Source: Nitzschia sp. pyKryTriq1 | Taxonomy: Eukaryota; Bacillariophyta; Bacillariophyceae; Bacillariales; Bacillariaceae | Assembly (NCBI GenBank): GCA_956465555.1 | Contig: OY101118.1 | Coordinates: 124,001-188,000, forward strand | Direction of reading: 5' to 3' | Length of the DNA stretch: 64,000 nt | Shown: piece by piece, positions 10,205 to 20,600 of the stretch | How positions within the stretch are numbered: position 1 is the stretch's first letter | Layout of the letters: the number at the start of each line of letters is the position of its first letter | The notes under the pieces: model-generated | What the model was told of the DNA's origin: nothing | Databases searched by the model: none | The model's input: the letters and a program-made list of their open reading frames with translations, nothing else | Translations under genes and position numbers: made by a program

Positions 10205-10876
10205 ATGACAACAGCAACAGCAACTACGACTACTACTACCACTACTGCTCTCACCTACAAGGATGACATCGTCAAAAGGATGGGCGGCTCCATCCAGTAC
10301 GACATGACCATTATGGAATTTTGCAATCGCCTGAAAGATGACCGAAGACTCAAGCGATTTTACGGAAAGAACTTTGACGGCGAGAGTCTCATCCTCTTGC
10401 TCCGAGAGACGCTCGATCTAGCTTTTTTGGAATTTCCTTCGCCGGAAGCCAGAGACAAAGCCGAAACCCGTGTCAAGCTTCACCACTTTCGTTTGGTGGA
10501 AGAAAAGGGACTTTCGGAACCCCACTACAAGCTGTTCAGAGAGCACTTTGTGGCGGCTCTTCGAGAATCGTGGGCAGAAGAAGAGCTCATTGAAGTCGCT
10601 GTCAAGCACATGAACTCGGGTATACGCAACATCTTTCACTCGATGGACCACGTCGTCCAGCATCATGAGGATGATTGTTCTTTCTCGGGCGGCGGTGACG
10701 ACGACGATGAAGACGACGACGACGACGATGCAAGTGTCGAACTAGCCTCGGCTCCTACCTCACCGGACGTCGTCCGCCAGCAAAAGGCCGTTCGACGAAG
10801 GCGGTCTTCCAAGGATAAGCTGGCAGCCATGTTTCAAAGTCTTGCCAAAATGGCCCATGTGACAAGCGGCCGATGA
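10205..10876 (+). CDS. Globin-fold-like protein (truncated-hemoglobin resemblance), copy 1
   Basis: 223 aa from ATG at 10205. After a Thr-rich start, residues 20-145 follow the truncated-hemoglobin pattern: a R.GG motif at the start of helix B (RMGGSIQYDMTIMEFCNRL), D.RL..FY, a long helix, then KGLSEPHYKLFREHF followed by LRE.W...ELI and IRNIF. The family's heme-binding proximal His normally sits four residues before the G-L pair; here that residue is Val98. Two other His (93, 94) lie nearby, so heme binding is uncertain. The tail is an Asp run followed by a basic Ser/Arg segment. A paralog is encoded on the minus strand near 31 kb with the same motif order. Known: the fold family binds heme and oxygen or NO. 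Inferred: this pair may be a non-heme, regulatory or structural branch. It could also be another all-helical family that merely resembles globins. Confidence 0.6.
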   Translation: MTTATATTTTTTTTALTYKDDIVKRMGGSIQYDMTIMEFCNRLKDDRRLKRFYGKNFDGESLILLLRETLDLAFLEFPSPEARDKAETRVKLHHFRLVEEKGLSEPHYKLFREHFVAALRESWAEEELIEVAVKHMNSGIRNIFHSMDHVVQHHEDDCSFSGGGDDDDEDDDDDDASVELASAPTSPDVVRQQKAVRRRRSSKDKLAAMFQSLAKMAHVTSGR

Positions 10877-11813
10877 TCATGATTGCCTTTACTTCTTCTT
10901 TCTTTCTTTCTTTCTTTGTCGTTCTATTCACCATGTAATTGCTATTGGTACTGAAACTACTAGTAGTAGTACTGTACTATTATTTCATACTAGTACATCA
11001 TTTAAATAATAAAACCCGCGACAACAATAACTACTACACTCCAAGTACACGAAGTACGACCCGCCTTTCTATAATAATATCATGGACTTCTGCTAGCTAG
11101 ATCCACTCTAGTAGTAGTACTCTCTAAGCAAAAAATCCTCTCTCGCTCAATAGGGCGGTGTTGTATTCGAATTGTTCGATTTTTATGGGGCTAACTCTTT
11201 TATTGTGCGCTTTTTGCGTCGGCCCGCATTGTTAAATCACCATGATCCTGTTGGGAATAATGATGAGTCCGGATCGGAGGAGTCGAACCTCAGGACCACA
11301 CCGACCCAGGACCAGACGATTGACGTGGTTGAAGTTTCACGTGGACCAATCTCATCCATTATAAACGAATGGTCGGCAGAGACCAAGCGATCGTACGCAG
11401 ATGTAGTTAAAACAGAGAAAGCGGCTCTTGCCACTTTCTCTGTCAAATGAGTTTGTGAAAGTGGTTTAGTTTAGCTTTGTTTACGTACCGTACCGGTAAT
11501 AGTTGAAATTGTTATTATTTCTCAATAAACCTGCGAGGGTATATTAATGTATCTGATGATGATGGTGGTAGTGGTGGCTGATGTGGTGCTGTATGATGGT
11601 AAAAGGCAGCTAGCGACGTCCACCACATGATCATTATCGGTTGTATCATTTGGGATACCGACCGTCCAAATGATATGCGCACCACCGCACCAGCCGGTAA
11701 CCGCGGTGATGTCGCAACTTGAAATATAACAGCAGAAGAGAAGCAGCAACAACCAATTTTCTTGGCGTCGTCTTTGAAAGATTCATGCTTGCTTGCTTGC
11801 TTGCTTTCTTCGC
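10877..11813. other. Intergenic region with one weak open frame
   Basis: Contains TTTC and TAGT microsatellites downstream of the globin-like gene and the weak open frame listed separately at 11172-11450. No other gene is seen. Confidence 0.4.
11172..11450 (+). pseudogene. Possible exon or gene remnant
   Basis: A 92-codon frame with no ATG; it opens at TTG. Its later part has balanced, gene-like codon use and no low-complexity sequence (for example NEWSAETKRSYADVVKTEK), unlike the surrounding intergenic DNA. It might be the last exon of a gene whose other exons I cannot place (an AG follows a pyrimidine-containing stretch near 11150), or a decayed gene. No family recognised. Confidence 0.25.
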
Positions 11814-13378
11814 TCATCCTTGATGATGATGATGATGATAAAAGTCTCGAAAGTTATTGTGTTGGTGGTCGATATTCTCATCATCCAAGAACGGCGATCG
11901 AGGAGGAGGCGGATGGCTAATACTGCTGCTCACCCTTGTTTGAAGCATTTCTTCAATGGATCGAGGCTCCAACAACAGCAGATGATGATCAAATAGGGCT
12001 TGATGGTTGTCGTCCTCTTCTGCTGGTTGATTACTTCTGCTTCTTATAGATGGTGATATGGCAGAAAATAATATTGTATCATCCAGCAGCAGTGGCAGAA
12101 ACACTGGTGGAATGGATGTCGCAATACCAGCACCAAGACCAACACCAACACCAACACCAACGTTCGAGGAAGCTTCTGGTATGACTCTGTCTGAAGACCT
12201 CAAGAGGGCATCCACTAGTCTGGACAAGGAACCGCCGCGGTCGGTGTCCCCATGCTCTTGAAATTGATCTGTTATTCTCGGCTGTTGTTGTTTTTGTTTT
12301 TGTTGTTGACTACTCGGGATCATCAAGGGACCAACTAATAACGAAGGAGAAGCCAAGATACTGGTAAAGATGCTGCTGGAAGCCCCAACGCTGCTGCTGA
12401 ATTTTGCTGGATCGGTCGGAGCTGATGGCAGTGCTGCTGCTGCTGCTGCTGCTGTTTGCAATAGTGAGGATGAAGTGGCGGCGGCGGGCGCAGGCAGCGG
12501 GTTCGAGGAGTCGTCATCCTCAGCACGAGAAAAAGAAGCAGAAAAAGAAGAAGAAGGTCGGGGCCTTTTCGTTCTTTTGATCTCAAGTGACAAATCTGGA
12601 TTCCCTTTGACGAACTTTGGATGGTAGTATGCTTCCACAGTGATCTGGCCCCTCACCCGTTTGCTGAATCCATACAAATACAATTGCTATTAGTATAGTA
12701 GTATGGTATTATCGGCACCATACGAGACGAAGCAGGAGAACAACAAGAATGTCAGAACCAACAACAACAGCAACAACAACAACGACGACAATGCTAGTAG
12801 CTACCTAGTAAGAATAGGTACTTACTTACCCTGATGAAGGAATAGAACCTGGTTTGCCGAAAGTATTGGGAACAGATCTCGTTCATAAACAGTTCCGGCT
12901 CATAGATTTGGAACGAGTCGCCGTCTTTCGTCCAAGCTATTATATTGTCAAATCCTTGAGTCTCGGCATCGTCCAAGAGATAATGCAACTTCAACGGAAA
13001 TGGCAATTTCATATCCGACAGTGGGATCTTCTTGCTGCTGTTGCTGCCTTTTTTTCGATGTGTTGCTTGTGATGCTGATGCGGATGCTGACGGTGGAAGC
13101 TTTCTTTGATCAATCGACGAGGAGGGTGCAGATTCTAGTGCTCCTGGTATCCTCTGCTGGTGCTGCTCCTCCTCCTGTTGTTGGAGTCTAGATGCCGTCA
13201 ATCTTTCTTCTGTCCTATCACTAATTTTAGTATCTGTCGCCAATGCCACTCTTCTCTCTGGCGGTGGTGCTGGACCCATTCTTCTCGTTGCTGCCGCTGA
13301 CGACGACTTGTTGTCACTGATGCCCTTCTTTATTCGGTGTTTGTTGTTCTCTGACTCCTCCTCGCCCCCTCTCTCCAT
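11814..13378 (-). CDS. Heat shock factor (HSF)-type transcription factor 1, two exons
   Basis: Exon 1 is 12830-13378 and exon 2 is 11814-12686, giving 473 aa. The HSF DNA-binding domain spans about residues 127-222: FPLKLHYLLDD...I.AWT.DGDSFQIYEPELF...I...YFRQTRFYSFIR, then QLYLYGFSKR after the intron, and finally YYHPKFVKGNPDL. The intron is placed because GTAAGT follows the codon for FIR and an AG precedes CAATTG; the join recreates the canonical F-R-Q-L-x-x-Y-G-F recognition helix. Known family role: a nuclear, trimeric winged-helix factor binding nGAAn elements; diatoms have a greatly expanded HSF set. The N-terminus (126 aa) and C-terminus are Ser/Gln/Ala-rich and disordered. I do not see a clear heptad-repeat trimerisation region. 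Confidence 0.9.
12687..12829 (-). other. Intron inside the HSF DNA-binding domain
   Basis: 143 bp, GT-AG (donor AGG|GTAAGT, acceptor ATAG|CAA), phase 0. It splits the recognition helix between R183 and Q184. This is the position expected when the domain is aligned to standard HSFs. Confidence 0.85.
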
Positions 13379-14580
13379 ATCTCAAGGACGACGACGACCA
13401 AGAAGGGTTTGGACAAAATTCAGCGGTGTCGTCCTGGTATAGATTGTCTTGCTCTTTATCTCTCTGATACTCTTCTTCTTCTTCACAATCATTCAGAAAC
13501 TATTTTGCATTCATTTTATAGTAACTCAAGCAAGAAAGAAGGATAGAAAGAACTTGAGATCCAGAACATCGGCGAGGTGGAATGAAGGGATCAGTCAGTA
13601 GTATAGGAGACAACCAATGATGGGACAGTGAAAACAGCGGATAGTGCCGGGGGTACGATCGCGACGATGGGCGTTACTGGCAACTTGGAGTACGAAGAGG
13701 AATAAGATGTGCGGAGCTGATGAGTTTTGCCTACTATTGGTACTGTGTTAGCTTGTGGCGGGGAATCGAAGTGATATTGCCATGTTGTTGTCGTGCGTGT
13801 CAACGAAGTGCCAGCACTAAACTGCAAGCAGTTCTATCTTTGGATAGATGATATATGCTGGTATGCCGGGCCATTTTGTCCCATGGCAGGGTAGAATGTT
13901 GTTGAACATCTCGGTGTTCCATCCACACAATTATTAATCGATCGTCGCTCATTATTATTTTATCAGCGAAACGCCTACGAGAATCATTCTCCTTGAAGAT
14001 TGTCCAATGGTATTTAGCACCCACATATTGATACACAGTTTTAAAAATTGGCTCGGGTTCCTGTCAATACTAAAGCCTCATGCACGAATGAAACGAAAAC
14101 AATTCTTTATTGATTGAGAAAATTCTTTATTGCTTCAGAAGCCAGGAATCGTCGGGCATACATCTTATGATGGACAAGTTCGAAAGTGCAATCGAAACCG
14201 AGCTTTTTATTAAATAAATGAGACCAAGCACCATCATCAACAACACTGACTGTTCGTGATATGAATTATTGTCTGAGGAGTCGTGAAACATTCCAATATC
14301 ATATTTTTTCTGTCTGAACGAAGTCGTGAAACATTCCATTATCATAATGGGTGGTTCCCGAAACTGTCGTACCCAGGAGCGGCCGGGAAAATCAGGTTGA
14401 CTTGTGGTACACCGGACAGACGACCCAAAGGGCTTATTATTTTGTTGAACAAAAAAATAGAGGGATTTCAGGTTAACGTTGATTAGTTCAGATCGACATT
14501 CCTGTACATAGGGCACGGCAACACCATCGCCAAATGTTGCAATTTGCAACATTGTTGCAAAAACGATGCTGTACTACTAC

Positions 14581-14808
14581 TATGATGGGTACCTGAAGGT
14601 ATGGGCTGCTACCCCCGCCCGTAACTTGCAGTTAAGGCTGGGTTCGATAGAGGGGTTAGTTACCAGAACGCCGGGGCAGCTATTAGCAGCTATGATGGGT
14701 ACCTGAAGGTATGGGCTGCTACCCCCGCCCGTAACTTGCAGTTAAGGCTAGGTTCGATAGAGGGGTTAGTTGGTTCGATAGAGGGGTTTAGTTGGTACCC
14801 ATCAAGGG
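14581..14808. repeat. 110-bp-spaced direct repeat bounded by an inverted 10-mer
   Basis: An 81-bp sequence starting TATGATGGGTACCTG and ending GAGGGGTTAGTT occurs at 14581 and again at 14691 with a single visible mismatch. A third partial copy of its end (GGTTCGATAGAGGGG) follows near 14771. The block begins with GATGGGTACC and closes with the exact reverse complement GGTACCCATC. This looks like a small non-autonomous mobile element or satellite remnant. Confidence 0.75.
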
Positions 14809-14875
14809 GATAAACCATACCCTAGACCCTCAAAAGGGTTAACACCTAAATGCACCGCCCCCAAAACACCCCCTT

Positions 14876-14965
14876 GGTTCGATCACTAGGAATAAATGCT
14901 AGGTTCGATCACTAGGATTCAATGCTTGGTTCGATCACTAGGATTCAATGCTTGGTTCGATCGAT
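14876..14965. repeat. 26-bp tandem repeat
   Basis: Units starting GGTTCGATCACTAGG begin at 14876, 14902 and 14928, with a truncated fourth at 14954. Spacing is exactly 26 bp and units differ at only a few bases. GGTTCGAT is also the core of the neighbouring 81-bp repeat, so both may come from the same element. Confidence 0.85.
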
Positions 14966-15591
14966 TCGACTGAAATCCTTGAAAAAGAGTGGTCTGGCAC
15001 CGGTCCTACTAATGATACAGTAAGAAAAGGACCAGTACTGTAGATAGATGTATAGAGTAATCAATAGACTTCTATTTGTGTTACAATCATGCACACTGTC
15101 CCCCTGCTGTTACGCGCCCCCGCCCAGTACTGGTACCGCCGTACCGGTAGAGTCTTGCAGACGCGACATCAGGACTGTAGTTCAACATGTGTACCGGTAC
15201 AGAGGCGATTATGAGAACTGAGGACTATCTCGATTACTGTCCGAACACACCTTGTGCTTTCGGCGAACGCCGTTGAACGGAAGAAAAAGTTACTAGTAAA
15301 TCGATCTCGAAAGCTGGCAGGCTTGTATATACATATTAGCCACTGTATAAAGCTATGTCGTGGGAAATTAGGTTACTTAGAGGCTCAACGCCACCAACAT
15401 TCGCTAAAGAGCATTCGTCGGCAGTCCGAGTTCGCCTCGTCCGCTCACAATCTTTACCACGAAACAATCCCTTTTGGGAGGATAATTCACAGAGCTGCAA
15501 ACGATCGAAACATCATCCTCATCATCATCATCATCACCAGCTTCGTTACAATCCAATCGATAAAGTAACGATCCAAACAATAAATAGTACA

Positions 15592-17538
15592 ATGGTGAGC
15601 TCTTCGATGAGTCAACGCCACGAGGCGAAAACGCCGGAGGAGATTTATATTGAATTCGCAGCCTCCCGCCAAAGTAGCCTTGGCAACGGCAGCAACAAGT
15701 TTTACACCATGCCACGAAAGCTCCACTACGGTCGCAGCACCACTCGTGGGGGGTTGAATGCCGAAAATGGGAACCCAGCATTTTGTTTGGCTCTTGGTGG
15801 TCTCCTCGATGGTTTCCAGCGATGCGAGATCAGTGACGCGGTCGAGGAAGCTGCAAAGTTCTATACGGAAAGCATCATCGAGGAGGAGGACGAGGAACTA
15901 ATCCTCTTTCAAAGAAGCTCCGCCGAAGAAAGCGTTGAACACAACGAACGTTCACCAGCTATTGCAGAACAACGTTCGGAACAACGCGACAACGTTACCG
16001 TTGGTAAGAGAGCGATTATGGAAGACCTTAGAGAAACTAGCGTGCGAGAGGAAAGGCAGCCTCCCGAAGTGTTCTCCGACGATGACGACGACGACGACGC
16101 CTCTTCCATCAGCGAAGCTACTTCTTTTGATAACTCGAAAGAGTTTCTGATGGATTTGAATCCTGTCAGCGAATTGTTCCAAGATCCTGAGTGGCTAATG
16201 GATGTCGATTTGCGGTCGGTGGAAACAGAACTCCGATCTATTCCGTCCAAAACAAACGATGATCGAACGTACTCAACCAACAAAACGTCTAACAGCGTCA
16301 AGCAAATCCTCCAAGAGTTTCGGGACAAGACCGAAGCGGAAAGAAAGGCTAGAACAGAGATGGGTCCGGACTCTATCAAAAAAGATACAATTGCCAAATC
16401 CAGTCCTCGCGACAAAATGCTCGACGCCATCAAAGATATGGTGAGCACTGTTCTTACCAGGCCGGAGGAGACCCTCCGAAAGCACAAGAAAACAAATGAT
16501 TTGGCTGGATTTGAAGTCAAGGCGGCAGAATTCACAGACAATGACCAGTCATATGCAAATCAAAAGTACCATGATGAGTCCCATGAGGTCGAGTTCTTGC
16601 CCCAGGAACTGGAAATATCCCAGGATCCATCGGCCGTCATCGAGAAGACGAATTCCAAACTAACTGAAGAGATTCGGGAAGGTTTTGAGATCGCCCCTTC
16701 TGTAAAACCCAAGAACAAGTGGTCCGTCCGCCGGGTCCAACGTGCGGACGAAAAATCTACCACGGTGGCAGTTCACCAGGTATCCAGTGTCGCCGAGGGT
16801 GAGAGCAAGGAACTGACAGCGGCTAGTATTCTGTGCGACTTGGCAAAGCTTGAGGTCAAGGACGAGCAGGATGGTTTTGAGATCACGTCGCCGGCTATTC
16901 TGTATGACTTGGCCAAGCTGGATGCCAACGAAGAGATCACGCAACCCCTCCTAGAACCAAAAAGGAAACGATCATGGAGTATGGTCCGTCTCGGTCGAAA
17001 GCGAAATAAGATCGAGTCGGATACGGTCTCAATGACAACCAAGGACAGTAGCAAGCGTTCTCTGGGCTCGCGTTTGTTTAGAAACAAGCGAAAGAAGACT
17101 ATTCCGACTATCTCGGATGCTCACTTGGAGGTTGTTGGTGAGGCTCTGGTTGTGCACTCAGCCGTTCAAGCGGGCGGGGATCCCGGAGCGATTGAAGTAG
17201 CAGCTGACGATGGCGAGCAGAGTAGTAAGCCCGCCTCGCTGCGTTCTCGAATTCGAGGTCTTGATCTTAAAGTGAAAACAAGATTAATTCGAAAATTGAC
17301 GAAGAGACTTCGACGCTCTCAGCTGAAGCGTCTCGCGGTCTCGATGGCTCTCGCATCTAAAAAAGCCGAGGCCAAGAATTCAGCACCGGTTGCCGCCGAA
17401 CAGGAGGATACAACGACTCCTCTGCAAAGGAACATTTCGTGTCCTTCCAAAGAATCATACCAACGATCGCGAAGCACCATAAAACCGCTGCCTACAGTCG
17501 AGGAGCTACCTACAGTCGAGGAGACACTTTCCGCGTAA
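15592..17538 (+). CDS. Hypothetical protein, charged, with internal degenerate repeats
   Basis: 648 aa from the ATG at 15592 (MVSSSMSQRHE). The frame is open 79 codons upstream but that part is His-codon microsatellite. No family recognised. The N-terminal 100 residues are the least repetitive (IYIEFAASRQSS, ALGGLLDGFQRCEISDAVEEAAKFY). The middle is acidic. From about residue 400 there are degenerate repeats: (A/S)ILxDLAKLxxxEE occurs twice, DGFEI or EGFEI recurs, and a Lys-rich SVRRVQR or SMVRLGRKR segment follows each. The last 100 residues are strongly basic (LRSRIRGLDLKVKTRLIRK). There is no signal peptide or membrane helix, so it is probably nuclear or cytosolic. It converges with the minus-strand PT-rich gene about 110 bp downstream. 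Confidence 0.65.
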   Translation: MVSSSMSQRHEAKTPEEIYIEFAASRQSSLGNGSNKFYTMPRKLHYGRSTTRGGLNAENGNPAFCLALGGLLDGFQRCEISDAVEEAAKFYTESIIEEEDEELILFQRSSAEESVEHNERSPAIAEQRSEQRDNVTVGKRAIMEDLRETSVREERQPPEVFSDDDDDDDASSISEATSFDNSKEFLMDLNPVSELFQDPEWLMDVDLRSVETELRSIPSKTNDDRTYSTNKTSNSVKQILQEFRDKTEAERKARTEMGPDSIKKDTIAKSSPRDKMLDAIKDMVSTVLTRPEETLRKHKKTNDLAGFEVKAAEFTDNDQSYANQKYHDESHEVEFLPQELEISQDPSAVIEKTNSKLTEEIREGFEIAPSVKPKNKWSVRRVQRADEKSTTVAVHQVSSVAEGESKELTAASILCDLAKLEVKDEQDGFEITSPAILYDLAKLDANEEITQPLLEPKRKRSWSMVRLGRKRNKIESDTVSMTTKDSSKRSLGSRLFRNKRKKTIPTISDAHLEVVGEALVVHSAVQAGGDPGAIEVAADDGEQSSKPASLRSRIRGLDLKVKTRLIRKLTKRLRRSQLKRLAVSMALASKKAEAKNSAPVAAEQEDTTTPLQRNISCPSKESYQRSRSTIKPLPTVEELPTVEETLSA

Positions 17539-17650
17539 ACATTAATCCTATTTCGATGAACAGTACTATTGTAAATGTAAATCGATAATAATTTTATGAG
17601 AAAGAAATCATGCGTCAGGATAGCCCCCAAGTACTTTTTGATCCTTTGAT

Positions 17651-20600
17651 TTAGCAAGCTCCACACGAGCTCATTGGATAAACATCCAACACAAATGCAA
17701 TCGCTTCCGGCCAAGCGCAGAATTCAACTTGTTCGCCAGCACCGTCACGACCACACATAACGTAGGACGGTGGATTTGTATTGTCGCATTCCTGCAAGAC
17801 ATCGCATCCCGAGGAGTACGAGGCAACGAATCCACTCGCACATTCCTCACACTCATCGACGTCAGGAGTCTGACCACAATCGCATTTGAAGGTGCACGAG
17901 CCATACGATCCAAAGTTCGAAATAGAATTGCCATTGGGACATTTGGCTTCACAACCATCCCCAGATTCGACAGCGGCGATCAATTCTTCGCACTCTTCCT
18001 CGCTAATCTCGTCAAGCTCCCAATTCCCATGATTGCAAAGGTCTGCAGTATCGACGTTGCCACAGATGTAAAGGTTCCGTCCACACTTGAACACCCAGTC
18101 ATCAGTTTCGCATTCTCCACCAGGACCTGGTGTGGGTTGTCCTGTTGCGGCTGGAGTGGTGGGAAGTTCCGTAGGAGTGGCTGTAGGAGCCAATGTTTCA
18201 GGGCACGGTCCACATTCTCCGAGTCCCGCTTTCAGGGCATGTTGAATATCATTTTCATCTACGCACCAAGTGCCTTTGCCACCTGCGTAGTCATCGGAGG
18301 TGACACAGAAAAGGATGCCCGTGGGACAAGTCTCGATAACGTCGCACTCAATCGTAGGGGATGCTGTAGGAGATGCTGATGGAGTACCAGTGGGCGCAGC
18401 CGTTGGAGAAAGCGTCGTTGCACCTGGAGTTGGCTCGGGAGTAGGTGGTGCCACCGTTGGGCTCGTCGTAGGCGTGCTGGTAGGGGTAGGGGTCGGACAG
18501 GTTCCACACACCGCACCTTTTATTTCGATAGCCTCTCCGACCCAACCGGGTGGAATGCAGTAATTCACTGCTTCGAAGCAAACGAAAACTCCAGTATCAT
18601 CATCGCATGGTACTTCTGGATCGCAAACCACCTGAATTGTGGGGCTCGCGGACGGAAGACCAGTGGGACTCACTGTGGGGGAAGCAGTGACCGTTTGGGT
18701 TGGGGAAGAGGAGGGGGCCAAAGTAGCCGCTGGAAGAGTTGGGAGGTCAGTAGGGGATGTGGAAGGAGAGGGTGACGGCTCTTCTGTTACGGTCGCCGCC
18801 GTTGGAATTTCCGTCGGACCAGTGGTTGGACCTGCGGAAGGAGCAGCTGTTGGAGCCATTGTTGGACTTTCCGATGGACAAGGTCCACATGATCCGCCTA
18901 GGCTGAGTCCAAGTTGGACGTTTTCTATAGAACGAGAGAGAGAGAATTGGCGGATGGAACGAAAAGACGAGGTGTGAGAAGAGCGAATCTCGTTTGTAAC
19001 GCCAATTTTCTAGAACAGCAGTAACTCATTGTTCCTTTTGACGTGTGGTTGGTAGTATTGTTTGTGTCTTACCATTGGCGACACATCCACTCTCCCCATT
19101 GAAACAAAACTCAACGCCATTTCCGTCATTACATTCTGTTCGTGGACTACACTCCAACGTTGGAGCGGAGGAGGTAGTGGGGACCAAAGTGGGAGCCACC
19201 GTCGGCGAAGCACTGCTGGGTGCTGGTGAACGAGTAGTAGGGACTGGTGTCGGCGTTCCCGTCGGAGTCGGCGTTGGTTCGCGAGTCTCGGGACATGGTC
19301 CGCACACTCCACCGGCCTCCAACCCAGGCTAATAATAATATGGAAAGAGTGCACATGAGAGGAGAAGCAATGATTAGAATGGAGGGAGGATTGAACAAAG
19401 TCAGAAAACTCAGTGGCATGAAATCGACTCACTCGAACGAAATCTAATGGGAGGCAAACGGTATTACGACCGTTCTCCAAGCAAAACTCAATCCCTTCAT
19501 CATCGTTCTCCCCGCAAATAACGATGGACCCTTCTTCGCATCCATCGAGTCGACCGGTTGGAGAGCTCGATGGAGAGGTAGTGGGATAGGAGCTTGGATT
19601 GCTTGAGGGAGCATCGGTTTGAGGCTCGGTTGGCGATGCCGTAGGGGACCCCGTGGGAGAAGGCGTGGTAGGTGGCACCAGAGCCGTCGGTGTCAGTGTG
19701 GGGGATACTGTAGGCGACGTCGAAGGACTCGAAGACGGAGCCTCTGTAGGCAATTCGGTAGGAGCGACCGTTGGCGATTCAGTGTCGCAAGGGCCACATA
19801 CACCTCCGAGCTGTAGCCCAATCTACAGTAGTAGAAAAGGCAGAAGGAAGAACAGAAGTTGATGGAAGGAATGTGAGTACTACGAATAATCACACAGTAT
19901 GTCGTCCTCCGATCCAATCAAACAATCAAACAATCCAAAATATACTTACTTGTACCAAATCCTTGGATAGACATTTCGTGCTGTCTTGAAAACAAAAGAC
20001 GACTCCTCCTTCTTCCCCACCATCATCACACGCCTCCACAGGGTCACATCCATTCAATACATCCGTAGGAGCCGCGCTGGGAGACTGAGTCGGGCTTTCC
20101 GTAGGACACGGTCCACAAAAGCCTCCTTGTGCACTAGCCGTATCTTGGAGCGCATCTTCTGGAAGACAAATAGTAATTTGAACCGAAGTGGGAAAGTCCT
20201 TGGAGAGTGGAAGACAATACACTACACCGTCATATTCCTCAGTATCATCACCATCACCACAAGAGATTTTGGGATCGCAAGTAATGGTGGGAGAAGCCGT
20301 GGGAGAATTCGAGGGAGCTTGGGAAGGAGTCTCTGTAGGAGATGCACTGGGATCGGCCGTGGCACCGAGACTTGTTGGAGAATCGGTGGGACTATTGGTG
20401 GGACTCTTGGTAGGAATGGGAGTGCTGCCAGGAGTGGAAGGAGCGTTTGTGAGAGTCTCCTCGGTAGTAGGAGGAGGAGAAGTGGCTGACGAAGTAGTAG
20501 GTCCAGAAGTAGGAGCGTCGGTAGTAGGACAGAGTCCACATTGAGCATTCGCACCAGGCAAGAACAAGCCGAGGTTGTCTTCGTCGACACACAATTCCAC

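Larger units (their letters stand above)
13379..15591. other. Repeat-containing intergenic region
   Basis: No convincing gene. The segment 13400-14560 has short open frames only. 14581-14965 is built of direct and tandem repeats (listed separately). 15120-15200 carries TACCGGTA and GTACCGGTAC palindromes. The stretch 15355-15591 is open in frame with the next gene but is probably its leader. Confidence 0.5.

Noticed and set aside
14127-14552. 141-codon minus-strand frame
   Set aside because: No recognisable motif and no support from codon pattern; it lies at the edge of a repeat block.
14876-14965. Possible tRNA pieces or a CRISPR array
   Set aside because: GGTTCGAT resembles a T-arm, but no acceptor or anticodon stem can be folded. 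The 26-bp units are adjacent without unique spacers.
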